NCBI RefSeq assembly: GCF_044385915.1 | Contig: NZ_JBISCC010000127.1 | Location: forward strand, 124,001-188,000 | Direction of reading: 5' to 3' | From: Thalassobellus citreus | GTDB taxonomy: Bacteria > Bacteroidota > Bacteroidia > Flavobacteriales > Flavobacteriaceae | DNA: 64,000 bases | Position numbers and translations under genes: made by a program | Shown: positions 43,465-51,595 of the stretch, piece by piece | Layout: each line of letters starts with the position of its first letter | How positions within the stretch are numbered: position 1 is the first letter of the stretch | The notes under the pieces: model-generated | Seen by the model: the letters and a program-made list of their open reading frames with translations, nothing else | What the model was told of the DNA's origin: nothing | The model's database searches: none

Positions 43465-44679
43465 TTAAGACAACATCATTTTAGCCTTTTTAATGCCTTC
43501 AGTTAAAACATCAATTTCTTCTTTTGTATTATAAAATGAAAACGAAGCTCTTACGGTTCCTGGTATTTTAAAGTAAGCCATAATAGGTTGTGCACAATGG
43601 TGTCCTGTTCTAACAGCAATACCTAATTTATCTAGAATGGTACCTACATCGTACGGATGAATACCTTCTAGATTGAATGATATAACCGATGCTTTTTGTT
43701 TTGAAGTGCCGTAAATTTTTAAACCTTCTATTTCTAGAAGTTTTTTAGTACCATATTCTAAAAGTTCATGTTCATACTCTGCAATAGTATTAAAACCAAT
43801 CGTGTTCATATAATCTATTGCGGCTCCAAAGGCAATGCCACCACAAATATTTGGTGTGCCAGCTTCAAATTTATGAGGTAAACCTGCGTAGGTTGTTTTT
43901 TCGAAAGTGACTTCGGCAATCATTTCACCGCCGCCTTGATAAGGTGGTAATTTGTTTAACCATGCTTCTTTTCCGTAAAGCATGCCAACTCCTGTTGGTC
44001 CACACATTTTATGAGCTGAGGTAACGTAAAAATCGACATCTAATTTTTGAACATCAGGTTTTATATGTGGAGCCGATTGTGCGCCATCAATTAAAACAGC
44101 TGCGCCTACTTGGTGTGCTTTTTCTATAATGGTTTCAATAGGGTTTATAGTGCCTAAAGCATTTGATACATGGTTTACAAAAACAAGTTTTGTGTTTTCT
44201 GATAGTAATTCATCAAATGTCGACATGATCAATTCACCATCTTGGTTTATGGGAATGACTTTTAAACTGGCTCCTGTGCGTTCGCAAAGCATTTGCCATG
44301 GTACAATATTACTATGATGCTCTAAAGCTGAGACTATAATCTCATCTCCTTTTTTTAATAAGGCAGAAAACCCGTTTGCAACTAAGTTTATACTGTGTGT
44401 GGTTCCTGATGTTAAAATGATTTCATGTGCATGTTTTGCATTGAAATGCTTTTGAATTTTAATACGTGCTTGTTCGTATAAATCTGTTGCTTCTTGACTT
44501 AAGGTATGAACGCCACGATGGATATTTGCGTTGTAGTTTGAATAATAATCTACAATAACATCTATAACTTGTTGTGGTGTTTGTGATGTTGCTGCATTAT
44601 CGAAATACACTAATGGTTTTCCGTTTACTTTGCGAGAAAGAATGGGAAAATCTTTTCTTATGTCGTTTACCTTGAACAT
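43465..44679 (-). CDS. sufS: Cysteine desulfurase SufS
   Basis: PLP enzyme (class II, SufS/CsdA type) that removes sulfur from cysteine for Fe-S assembly. 404 residues. PLP lysine is Lys224 in TSAHKMCGPTG and the persulfide Cys362 sits in RTGHHCAQP. Other conserved blocks: YFDNAATSQTP, RGVHTLSQEAT, LEHHSNIVPWQ. It is the last gene of the main suf run and is separated from sufD by 140 bases of structured repeats. Confidence 0.96.
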   Translation of the reverse strand: MFKVNDIRKDFPILSRKVNGKPLVYFDNAATSQTPQQVIDVIVDYYSNYNANIHRGVHTLSQEATDLYEQARIKIQKHFNAKHAHEIILTSGTTHSINLVANGFSALLKKGDEIIVSALEHHSNIVPWQMLCERTGASLKVIPINQDGELIMSTFDELLSENTKLVFVNHVSNALGTINPIETIIEKAHQVGAAVLIDGAQSAPHIKPDVQKLDVDFYVTSAHKMCGPTGVGMLYGKEAWLNKLPPYQGGGEMIAEVTFEKTTYAGLPHKFEAGTPNICGGIAFGAAIDYMNTIGFNTIAEYEHELLEYGTKKLLEIEGLKIYGTSKQKASVISFNLEGIHPYDVGTILDKLGIAVRTGHHCAQPIMAYFKIPGTVRASFSFYNTKEEIDVLTEGIKKAKMMLS

Positions 44680-44689
44680 AGCTTTATGT

Positions 44690-44753
44690 CTAGCCCCGAT
44701 AGAGGCATTTGTTGGAGCTCCTCGCAGAGAGCGACTGCCGAAAGCGGGATTAG
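44690..44753. repeat. Structured intergenic element inside the suf operon
   Basis: This 64-base block in the sufD-sufS gap is richer in G+C than its surroundings and can fold as nested stems: CTA..CCCG (44690-44698) with CGGG..TAG (44745-44753), GGCA (44704-44707) with TGCC (44736-44739), and TCGC (44722-44725) with GCGA (44731-44734). Similar 'AGCCCCGAT ... AGCGGGATTAG' blocks recur between genes in Flavobacteria as far as I recall, so I treat it as a dispersed repeat rather than an operon-specific regulator. Confidence 0.6.
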
Positions 44754-44785
44754 CTTCAAAAAAAATATAATTTAATTCTTTTTAT

Positions 44786-44812
44786 GAGATTCCCTCTTTC
44801 GAGGGAATGACA
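44786..44812 (-). repeat. REP-like palindrome inside the suf operon
   Basis: ATTCCCTC (44789-44796) and GAGGGAAT (44801-44808) form an 8-base stem with a TTTC loop, bordered by TGTC and CTC on the minus strand. It belongs to the very common TGTCATTCCC...GGGAATCTC type of short interspersed palindrome. It shares the TGTCAT start with the units at 29317-29395. No T run, so it is a poor terminator. Confidence 0.7.
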
Positions 44813-44819
44813 AAATTTT

Positions 44820-46133
44820 CTATAAATCGAACCCAATATTAACACCTAGTTTTTTTGCGATAATTTTGGTGATACGTTGTTTTATTTCTGGTATTTTAAC
44901 CGAACTTAATACATTATTACTAAAGGCATACATTAAAAGAGCTTTGGCTTCTTTTTCTGGAATACCACGCGAACGCATGTAAAACATAGCGCTTTCGTCT
45001 AACTGACCAATGGTACAACCGTGAGAACATTTTACATCGTCGGCAAAAATTTCTAGTTGTGGTTTGGTGTTTATAGATGCTTTGTCGCTTACTAAAATAT
45101 TGTTGTTTGATTGAAAGGCGTTTGTTTTTTGCGCTTCTTTTTCTACAACTATTTTACCGTTGAATACACCTGTTGAATTATCGCCAAATATGCCTTTGTA
45201 ATCTTGATGACTTTCGCAATTTGGTTCGATATGATGTACCATAGTATTGTGGTCTACATGTTGTTTGTTTCCTAAAATGGTTACACCTTTTAATATAGAA
45301 TCGATACGCTCGCCTTCTTGATAGTAGTTAAGGTTGTTACGTGTTAATTTACCTCCAAATGAAAAAGTGTGTACTGATGCTACGCTTTCTCGTTTTTGTT
45401 TGATGAAGGTGTTGTCTATTAAGGATGCGTCGCTATTATCGTTTTGTATTTTATAATAATCTACAATAGCACGTTTGTTTGTGAAAATTTCGGTAACACT
45501 ATTTGTTAATACCGCATTTTTGGTTAAACTTTGGTGACGTTCTATAATTTGTACATGCGAATTCTCTTCTACAACAATTAAGTTACGTGGTTGTAACATA
45601 GTTGCCGCTTCGTTTCCTGTAGAGAAATTTATAATTTGAATAGGCTTATCTACCAATTTGTTTTTTGGTATGTATATGTATGCACCTTCGCTTGCAAATG
45701 CTGTGTTTAATGATGTTAAACTATCTGTACTTGCAGCTTTATTGAAATAGTTTTCAATAATTAAACGGTATTTAGGTTTTGTTAAAGCTGAAGACATAAG
45801 GCAAACATCCATACCATCGTGCGTAGTACTAGATAAATGTGATGCATATTTTCCATCAACAAACACAACTTTATAGGTGTCTATTTCATGAATAAAATAC
45901 TTTTGAACATCTCTATATTCAATAACATTTTCTTGCTTAGGAAAAACGCTATAATCTTTTTTTAAAATTTTATTTAAAGATGTGTATTTCCAAGCTTCTT
46001 CTTTTTTAGAAGGAAAGCCTTTTTCTTTAAATATTTTTATAGCATCGTTTCTAACATCGTGTACATAGGAGTCTATGTCTACTTGATTGTCAACAATTAA
46101 AAAGGATGATAATAATTTTTCTTTTAAATCCAT
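44820..46133 (-). CDS. sufD: Fe-S cluster assembly protein SufD
   Basis: 437-residue scaffold subunit of the SufBC2D complex. The C-terminal beta-helix and helical end are clear: VHTFSFGGKLTRNNL, EIFADDVKCSHGCTIGQLD (in parts ADDVKCSHGCT and GQLDESAMFYMRSRGI), then AKALLMYAF. The conserved SufD His lies in KCSHGCT. The upstream gap (46134-46275) carries ACTGAAGACTG-type repeats that end 5 bases before the ATG. Confidence 0.95.
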   Translation of the reverse strand: MDLKEKLLSSFLIVDNQVDIDSYVHDVRNDAIKIFKEKGFPSKKEEAWKYTSLNKILKKDYSVFPKQENVIEYRDVQKYFIHEIDTYKVVFVDGKYASHLSSTTHDGMDVCLMSSALTKPKYRLIIENYFNKAASTDSLTSLNTAFASEGAYIYIPKNKLVDKPIQIINFSTGNEAATMLQPRNLIVVEENSHVQIIERHQSLTKNAVLTNSVTEIFTNKRAIVDYYKIQNDNSDASLIDNTFIKQKRESVASVHTFSFGGKLTRNNLNYYQEGERIDSILKGVTILGNKQHVDHNTMVHHIEPNCESHQDYKGIFGDNSTGVFNGKIVVEKEAQKTNAFQSNNNILVSDKASINTKPQLEIFADDVKCSHGCTIGQLDESAMFYMRSRGIPEKEAKALLMYAFSNNVLSSVKIPEIKQRITKIIAKKLGVNIGFDL

Positions 46134-46137
46134 GTTT

Positions 46138-46273
46138 CAGTCTTCAGTGGTCAGTCTTCAGTAAGCAGTTAAAAGTACTACTAAGTCTGTATAATTTATA
46201 ACTGTTTTATTATTTAATAGATTAGTAAGAGTAATCAGTTGAGTAAACTACTGTAAACTGAATACTGCTAACT
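46138..46273. repeat. CAGT-type direct and inverted repeats in the sufC-sufD gap
   Basis: CAGTCTTCAGT occurs twice in tandem (46138-46148, 46152-46162) and an inverted near-copy, ACTGAATACTG, lies at 46257-46267 with one mismatch. Additional CAGT/ACTG units lie between them. Together they could pair the two ends of the 142-base gap. The region is low in complexity and has no reading frame. Confidence 0.65.
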
Positions 46274-46275
46274 AA

Positions 46276-47028
46276 TTACGCGTCTACTTCTTCTTTAATC
46301 CAGTCGTATCCTTTTTCTTCAAGCTCATGTGCCAACTCTTTACCACCAGATTTTACTATACGGCCATTATAAAGTACGTGTACAAAATCTGGAACGATAT
46401 AGTCTAACAAACGTTGGTAGTGTGTAATTACAATAACAGCGTTGTCTTTGCTTTTAAGTTTATTTACGCCATTTGCTACTATGCGTAGGGCGTCGATGTC
46501 TAAGCCAGAATCGGTTTCATCAAGAATAGCTAGTTTTGGTTCTAGCATAGCCATTTGAAAAATTTCGTTACGCTTTTTCTCACCTCCAGAAAAGCCTTCG
46601 TTTAAAGAACGTGATAAAAATTTTCTATCAATTTCTAATAATTCTGCTTTTTCACGAATAAGTTTAAGCATGTCTTTAGCAGGCATGTCTTTTAAACCTT
46701 TAGCTTTACGAGATTCGTTAATAGCTGTTTTTATAAAGTTTGTAACCGAAACTCCAGGAATTTCTACTGGGTATTGAAAAGATAAAAACACGCCTTTATG
46801 TGCACGTTCTTCGGCAGCTAGGTCATTAATATCTTCGTCGTTAAAAAGAATGGTGCCGTCTGTAACTTCGTATTCTTCTTTTCCAGCAATTACAGAAGAT
46901 AATGTACTTTTTCCAGAACCGTTAGGTCCCATAATAGCGTGTACTTCTCCTGGTTTTACTTCTAAATTAATGCCTCTTAATATGGCTTTATCTTCTATAC
47001 TGGCCTGTAAATTTGTTATTTTTAACAT
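46276..47028 (-). CDS. sufC: Fe-S assembly ATPase SufC
   Basis: 250-residue ABC-type ATPase of the SufBC2D complex. Walker A GPNGSGKST (34-42), Q-loop FLSFQYP, the signature FSGGEKKR, Walker B LAILDETDSGLD and the H-loop VITHYQR are all present. Four bases separate its start from the stop of the upstream lipoprotein gene. Confidence 0.96.
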   Translation of the reverse strand: MLKITNLQASIEDKAILRGINLEVKPGEVHAIMGPNGSGKSTLSSVIAGKEEYEVTDGTILFNDEDINDLAAEERAHKGVFLSFQYPVEIPGVSVTNFIKTAINESRKAKGLKDMPAKDMLKLIREKAELLEIDRKFLSRSLNEGFSGGEKKRNEIFQMAMLEPKLAILDETDSGLDIDALRIVANGVNKLKSKDNAVIVITHYQRLLDYIVPDFVHVLYNGRIVKSGGKELAHELEEKGYDWIKEEVDA

Positions 47029-47032
47029 GCTA

Positions 47033-47440
47033 TTATTTTCCTAATTTAACTACGTTATTATCTTTATTTATTGCTGAAACTTTTATTATTTCAACAACTT
47101 CAACTTTTTTATCCCAAAGAATTTTGTCATCTTTTTGTGTTGAAACTTTAGCTTTTATTTCAACCTTAACCATATCGGTTGGTGCTTTTTTGTGTTGCTT
47201 TGCTAGTGTTTCTAACTCTTTCATTTTATCTGTAATAAACACACCATATATTTCTGTAGGTGTTTGTAATACAGCGGCATCATCATAAAATACGAATTGA
47301 CCTTTTAATGTGGTTAATCCGTCATTTTGCTTAGCAGTTTCTTTTAAACTATCAGTTATTTTTTCTGCTTCAGATTTTGTTTCGTTTTTACAACTTAAAA
47401 TAGCTGTTAGAATTAATAGAGTAAAAAATATTTTTTTCAT
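47033..47440 (-). CDS. Small lipoprotein within the suf operon, function unknown
   Basis: 135 residues with a clean lipobox ILSC (Cys17) followed by KNETKSE. The mature part has a Lys/Glu-rich helical stretch and then a beta-rich segment (LKGQFVFYDDAAVLQTPTEIYGVF in parts: GQFVFYDDAAVLQ, TEIYGVFI; VKVEIKAKVS) reminiscent of small OB-like folds as in NlpE C-terminal domains. It lies between sufB (15 bases) and sufC (4 bases) on the same strand, so it is cotranscribed with cytoplasmic Fe-S machinery although it is exported. No named family recognised. Confidence 0.75.
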   Translation of the reverse strand: MKKIFFTLLILTAILSCKNETKSEAEKITDSLKETAKQNDGLTTLKGQFVFYDDAAVLQTPTEIYGVFITDKMKELETLAKQHKKAPTDMVKVEIKAKVSTQKDDKILWDKKVEVVEIIKVSAINKDNNVVKLGK

Positions 47441-47455
47441 TCTGTTTTATTGAAT

Positions 47456-48904
47456 TTATCCAACACTTCCTTCTAAACTGATTTCTAATAATTTTTGAGC
47501 TTCAACCGCAAATTCCATAGGAAGCTTATTTAAAACTTCTTTACTAAATCCGTTTACAATTAAAGCAATAGCTTTTTCTGTATCGATACCACGTTGGTTG
47601 CAATAGAAAATTTGGTCTTCACCAATTTTACTAGTTGTTGCTTCGTGTTCTATTTTTGCCGATTTATTTTTTGCTTCAATGTATGGGAAGGTGTGTGCGC
47701 CACATTCGTTACCCATTAATAAACTGTCACATTGTGAAAAGTTACGGGCATTATCTGCTCTTGAATTAATTTGAACTAAACCACGATAGCTGTTTTGTGA
47801 TTTCCCTGCTGAAATTCCTTTTGAAATAATGGTCGACTTCGTGTTTTTACCTAAATGAATCATTTTTGTACCAGTATCGGCTTGTTGGTAATTGTTTGTT
47901 ACTGCAATTGAGTAAAACTCACCAACCGAATTATCGCCTTTTAATACACATGAAGGGTATTTCCAAGTAACTGCAGAACCTGTTTCAACTTGTGTCCAAG
48001 AAATTTTAGCGTTTTTTTCGCATAAGCCTCTTTTGGTTACAAAGTTGTAAACACCACCTTTTCCTTCAGCGTTTCCAGGGTACCAGTTTTGTACTGTTGA
48101 ATATTTTATTTCGGCATCATCTAAAGCTATAAGCTCTACAACGGCTGCGTGTAATTGATTTTCATCTCTACTTGGTGCAGTACAACCTTCAAGGTAACTT
48201 ACATAACTACCTTCATCTGCAATAACTAGGGTTCTTTCAAATTGTCCTGTTCCTGCTTGATTAATTCTAAAATAAGTTGATAATTCCATAGGGCATTTTA
48301 CACCTTTTGGAATGTAACAGAAAGAACCATCACTAAAAACAGCACTATTTAAGGCTGCATAAAAGTTGTCTTTCGTTGGAACTATAGTTCCTAAATATTT
48401 TTTTACAAGTTCTGGATGCTCTTTAATAGCTTCAGAAATACTCATAAAAATAATGCCTTTTTCGCCTAAAGTTTTCTTGAATGTTGTTGCAACAGACACA
48501 GAATCTACAACAATATCCATAGCAACATTGTTCATTTTTTTCTGTTCATCAACCGAAATTCCTAATTTCTTGTACATAGCAAGTAAATCGGGATCTACAT
48601 CGTCTAATGTTTTGTTAGGATCAACTGCTGTTGGAGCAGAATAATAAGCTATTGCTTGAAAATCTGGTTTTTCATAATTAACATTCGCCCATTCTGGTTC
48701 GGTCATATCTTTCCAAACCTTAAAGGCTTCTAATCTCCAATCTGTCATCCATTGTGGCTCTTCTTTCTTTTTAGAAATAGCACGCACAATATCTTCATTT
48801 AAACCAATAGGAAATGTTTCAGATTCTATATCGGTATAAAAACCGTATTCGTATTCTTTTGTTTTAAGCTCTTCGCGTAAATCGTCTTCTGTATACTTCG
48901 ACAT
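47456..48904 (-). CDS. sufB: Fe-S cluster assembly protein SufB
   Basis: 482-residue core scaffold of SufBC2D, where clusters are built. Characteristic stretches: FCYIPKGVKCPMELSTYFRIN (in parts YIPKGVKCPMELS and TYFRIN), YLEGCTAPSRDENQLHAAVVEL (in parts), SKGISAGKSQNSYRGLV and LMGNECGAHTFPYIEAKN. The acceptor Cys in ECGAHTFP corresponds to the E. coli Cys405 region. It starts 16 bases after the sufA-like gene. Confidence 0.96.
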   Translation of the reverse strand: MSKYTEDDLREELKTKEYEYGFYTDIESETFPIGLNEDIVRAISKKKEEPQWMTDWRLEAFKVWKDMTEPEWANVNYEKPDFQAIAYYSAPTAVDPNKTLDDVDPDLLAMYKKLGISVDEQKKMNNVAMDIVVDSVSVATTFKKTLGEKGIIFMSISEAIKEHPELVKKYLGTIVPTKDNFYAALNSAVFSDGSFCYIPKGVKCPMELSTYFRINQAGTGQFERTLVIADEGSYVSYLEGCTAPSRDENQLHAAVVELIALDDAEIKYSTVQNWYPGNAEGKGGVYNFVTKRGLCEKNAKISWTQVETGSAVTWKYPSCVLKGDNSVGEFYSIAVTNNYQQADTGTKMIHLGKNTKSTIISKGISAGKSQNSYRGLVQINSRADNARNFSQCDSLLMGNECGAHTFPYIEAKNKSAKIEHEATTSKIGEDQIFYCNQRGIDTEKAIALIVNGFSKEVLNKLPMEFAVEAQKLLEISLEGSVG

Positions 48905-48920
48905 AATTACTTCTTATTTT

Positions 48921-49250
48921 TTATAATGAAAACGATTCTCCGCAACCACAAGTGCGGTTTGCGTTAGGGTTATTAAATACGAAACCAGTTCCGTTTAGCC
49001 CTCCTGAATATTCTAGTGTAGTTCCTATTAAATATAAAAAGCTTTTTTTGTCAACAATAATTTTTACCCCATTGTCTTCAAATACTTTATCACCTTCGTT
49101 ATTTTCTTTATCAAACTTTAAATCGTAAGACAATCCAGAACAACCACCACTTTTTACACCAACGCGCACAAAGTCTTCGGTTGGGTTATAGCCGTCATCA
49201 GTCATTAATTCAATAACCTTTTTCTTAGCTGTATCAGAAACTTTTATCAT
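48921..49250 (-). CDS. A-type Fe-S carrier protein (SufA/IscA/ErpA family)
   Basis: 109-residue HesB/IscA-family carrier that passes Fe-S clusters to targets. The three conserved cysteines are Cys37 in GGCSGLSY and Cys101 and Cys103 in TCGCGESF. First gene of the suf operon, with a promoter candidate just upstream. Sequence alone does not decide between SufA and ErpA roles. Confidence 0.93.
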   Translation of the reverse strand: MIKVSDTAKKKVIELMTDDGYNPTEDFVRVGVKSGGCSGLSYDLKFDKENNEGDKVFEDNGVKIIVDKKSFLYLIGTTLEYSGGLNGTGFVFNNPNANRTCGCGESFSL

Positions 49251-49282
49251 AATCTTTAATTAGATTTTGTCTAAATAGACTG

Positions 49283-49317
49283 CAAATATACAATATAAGT
49301 CATGGATTTCCATACAA
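49283..49317 (-). promoter_or_regulatory. Candidate promoter of the suf operon
   Basis: On the minus strand TTG (49317-49315), a 24-base spacer and TATATTTG (49290-49283) resemble the Bacteroidetes promoter, though the spacer is slightly long. A short inverted repeat, ATGGA-TT-TCCAT (49302-49313), lies between the boxes and could be an operator. Leader to the ATG at 49250 would be about 27 bases. Confidence 0.4.
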
Positions 49318-49432
49318 CCTAACATTATATTAGTATATGGTCTAATAGGTTTTTCTTATTAAGAAAGGAATGATGAAATTAAAGGTTCTTGCCTAATTAA
49401 AGTATGATTTTTATCATAAAGTATTTTTATGC

Positions 49433-49639
49433 TTAAGCTGTGATTTTCATGTAGATTAAAGATACTTGTTCTTGCGTTTTTTCTAATATAACAGGAGTTA
49501 TAGTGCCATCACTTTTAAAGTCAAAATAACTTTTACAACATTTACATATTAGTTTAGGTGTGTTTTCATTAGCATGACTTAAATGAATGTAATTATGACC
49601 ATAAACTGAGCAAAAAAGATTGGTTTTTTTTGTATTCAT
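49433..49639 (-). CDS. Small Cys-rich (zinc-ribbon-like) protein
   Basis: 68 residues: LFCSVYGHNYIHL near the start and LICKCCKSYFDFKSDGTITPV later, a C-x4-H ... C-x-C-C pattern that could bind zinc. The layout (Cys, 'YGHNY', then a Cys pair, then a Gly-Thr turn) matches the two proteins at 50961-51212 and 51273-51557, so the three look like paralogues; DUF1660-type small phage/chromosomal proteins are similar in style. No signal peptide. The 181-base gap downstream to the suf promoter and the 285-base gap upstream hold no other gene I can support. Confidence 0.55.
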   Translation of the reverse strand: MNTKKTNLFCSVYGHNYIHLSHANENTPKLICKCCKSYFDFKSDGTITPVILEKTQEQVSLIYMKITA

Positions 49640-49886
49640 AATAAATTCTTTAGGAGGTTAAGTGAGATAAATATATGAAAAAATAGATAAAAAACATATT
49701 TTTTAGTCAAAACACATATTTAATGTAGTCTTATTTTGTCTTTTAATTAATTTTACTTTGAAAATCAGTGTTTTATAATGGGGTGAAAAGATCTTTATTT
49801 TTGTCTTATAGGTTAAAATTGTGTTTGTGTTGACTTGAAAAATTCTACCTTTTAAAATGTTTTTGAAGCTTTTTAATTTTGAATGC

Positions 49887-49920
49887 TTGCTAATTAATAT
49901 AAATAAGCTTCTTATTTTTG
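49887..49920 (+). promoter_or_regulatory. Promoter of thiL with very short or no leader
   Basis: TTG (49887-49889), a 23-base spacer and TATTTTTG (49913-49920) fit the Bacteroidetes promoter. The -7 box ends only 4 bases before the ATG at 49925, so transcription should begin at about the start codon. Confidence 0.5.
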
Positions 49921-49924
49921 CAGT

Positions 49925-50971
49925 ATGATAGAAGATAAAAATCAACAACGTACGCAGCTAAGTGATTTAGGCGAATTTGGACTTATAGATCATTTAACTA
50001 AAAATTTTACGATTAAACAGCAGTCAACAATTAAAGGTGTTGGTGATGATGCTGCAGTTTTAGAATTTGATAAAAAGAAAATTGTTGTAACAACCGATTT
50101 GCTTATTGAAGGTGTTCATTTTGATTTAAGTTATGTGCCGTTAAAACATTTAGGATACAAAGCTATTGTTGTTAATCTATCAGATGTGTATGCTATGAAT
50201 GCCAAAGCTACACAGGTTACTGTTTCTATTGCGGTGTCTAATAGGTTTCCGCTTGAAGCCTTAGAAGATTTGTATGCAGGAATTGAAACAGCTGCAAGTA
50301 TATATAATATTGATGTAGTTGGTGGTGATACAACGTCTTCTACTACGGGCTTGTTAATTTCTGTTACTGCTATTGGAGAAGTAGAACATGATAAGGAGGT
50401 TTATAGAAATGGAGCAAAACCAAATGATTTACTGGTTGTAACTGGTGATTTAGGAGCTGCTTATATGGGATTGCAAATACTTGAACGCGAAAAGGAAGTC
50501 TATAAAGTAAATCCTAATAATCAACCAGATTTAGAGATGTATTCTTATTTAATGGAGCGTCAATTAAAACCTGAAGCTCGTAAAGATATTATTGAGTTAT
50601 TGAAAGATTTAGATGTTAAGCCAACATCTATGATAGACATTAGTGACGGTTTGTCTTCTGAAATTATTCATTTATGTAAGCAAAGTAATGTAGGATGTGA
50701 TTTGTATGAGGCTAAAATTCCGTTAGATCCACAAGTGATTTCTGTATGTGAAGAATTTAATATTGATAGTACTACAGTAGCTTTAAATGGAGGAGAGGAT
50801 TATGAGTTATTATTTACAATTTCACAAGCCGATTTTCCAAAAATTAAAGCAAATCCAAATTTTACAGTAATTGGTTTTATGAAAGAAGTTAACGCTGGAA
50901 TTGATTTAGTTACAAGGGCAGATACAAAAATACCTTTAAAGGCTCAGGGGTGGAAAAATATTAATGCTTAA
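49925..50971 (+). CDS. thiL: Thiamine-monophosphate kinase
   Basis: ATP-dependent kinase making thiamine pyrophosphate from thiamine monophosphate. 348 residues of the PurM/ThiL superfamily. Visible motifs are GVGDDAAVLEF (metal/ATP), TTDLLIEGVHFDL, LSDVYAMNAK, VVGGDTTSS and MIDISDGLSSEI, then LNGGEDYELLFT. Other thiamine genes are not adjacent. The gene ends in an 11-base overlap with the convergent small Cys-rich gene. Confidence 0.95.
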   Translation: MIEDKNQQRTQLSDLGEFGLIDHLTKNFTIKQQSTIKGVGDDAAVLEFDKKKIVVTTDLLIEGVHFDLSYVPLKHLGYKAIVVNLSDVYAMNAKATQVTVSIAVSNRFPLEALEDLYAGIETAASIYNIDVVGGDTTSSTTGLLISVTAIGEVEHDKEVYRNGAKPNDLLVVTGDLGAAYMGLQILEREKEVYKVNPNNQPDLEMYSYLMERQLKPEARKDIIELLKDLDVKPTSMIDISDGLSSEIIHLCKQSNVGCDLYEAKIPLDPQVISVCEEFNIDSTTVALNGGEDYELLFTISQADFPKIKANPNFTVIGFMKEVNAGIDLVTRADTKIPLKAQGWKNINA

Positions 50972-51212
50972 AAACTAATAAGTTACTGTTAATTACAGTT
51001 TGTTCTTTAGTTCTAATTTTGCGTTTAAAATGAATACGTTCTAGCACATCGTTTATTTCTTTAAATTTCGGAGTCAATTCTGTTAATTTTCCACTGCCAT
51101 TTGTAGTAAGTTCTTTTTTGCAGTTTTTGCAGCTGTATTCTTTAACATGATACGTCACATTTCTTGTTACTTGAAAGTCGTGACCGAACATTTTGCACTG
51201 AATGTTTTTCAT
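50961..51212 (-). CDS. Small Cys-rich protein, paralogue of neighbouring gene
   Basis: 83 residues: IQCKMFGHDFQVTRNVTYHVKEYSC (in parts CKMFGHDFQVT and HVKEYSCKNCKKEL), so C-x4-H and C-x2-C ligands for a possible zinc site, then a basic helical tail (FKEINDVLERIHFKRK). It is strongly similar over its whole length to the protein encoded at 51273-51557, a recent tandem duplication. Function unknown; the family might bind nucleic acid, but nothing shows this. Confidence 0.65.
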   Translation of the reverse strand: MKNIQCKMFGHDFQVTRNVTYHVKEYSCKNCKKELTTNGSGKLTELTPKFKEINDVLERIHFKRKIRTKEQTVINSNLLVFKH

Positions 51213-51272
51213 TTACTTTTTTTGCTATTTATTAGTCTTAGTAAGAGTATGTTAAAGTATTAAAAAAGATTG

Positions 51273-51557
51273 TTAATTTTTAACAGCATGCAAGTAAATC
51301 GACGAAGTGGTAGTTTTTCTCTTTAAACGTAACATTCTTTTGGAGTGAATACGCTCAAGTATGTCATTAATTTCTCTAAAATTAGGTGTTAATTCAATTA
51401 ATTTTCCATTACTATTTGTTGTTAATTGTTTTTTACAATGACAACAAGTGTATTCTTTAACATGATAAGTGACTTTCTTGGTTACTTGATAATCATGTCC
51501 AAAAATACCACAATATATTTTCGGAATTAAAGTTGGCTGGTTAGTTTTTTTATTCAT
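51273..51557 (-). CDS. Small Cys-rich protein, paralogue of neighbouring gene
   Basis: 94 residues: YCGIFGHDYQVTKKVTYHV then EYTCCHCKKQLTTNSNGKL and FREINDILERIHSKR, nearly superimposable on the protein at 50961-51212 except for a longer N-terminus and a different C-terminal tail. The conserved C-x4-H ... C-C-x-C set suggests a zinc ribbon. It lies 60 bases upstream of its paralogue on the same strand, probably in one transcript. Confidence 0.65.
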   Translation of the reverse strand: MNKKTNQPTLIPKIYCGIFGHDYQVTKKVTYHVKEYTCCHCKKQLTTNSNGKLIELTPNFREINDILERIHSKRMLRLKRKTTTSSIYLHAVKN

Positions 51558-51595
51558 GACGAAAACTATTTGTGACTAAATATAAATAAAAGAAC

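Noticed and set aside
49302..49313. ATGGA-TT-TCCAT as an IscR/Fur-type operator
   Set aside because: The repeat is short and does not match a Fur box or known IscR sites; I mention it only within the suf promoter entry.
49703..49948. 81-codon open frame on the minus strand before thiL
   Set aside because: It overlaps the thiL start and promoter, is Lys/Ile/Phe-rich low-complexity and matches no family; best read as chance.
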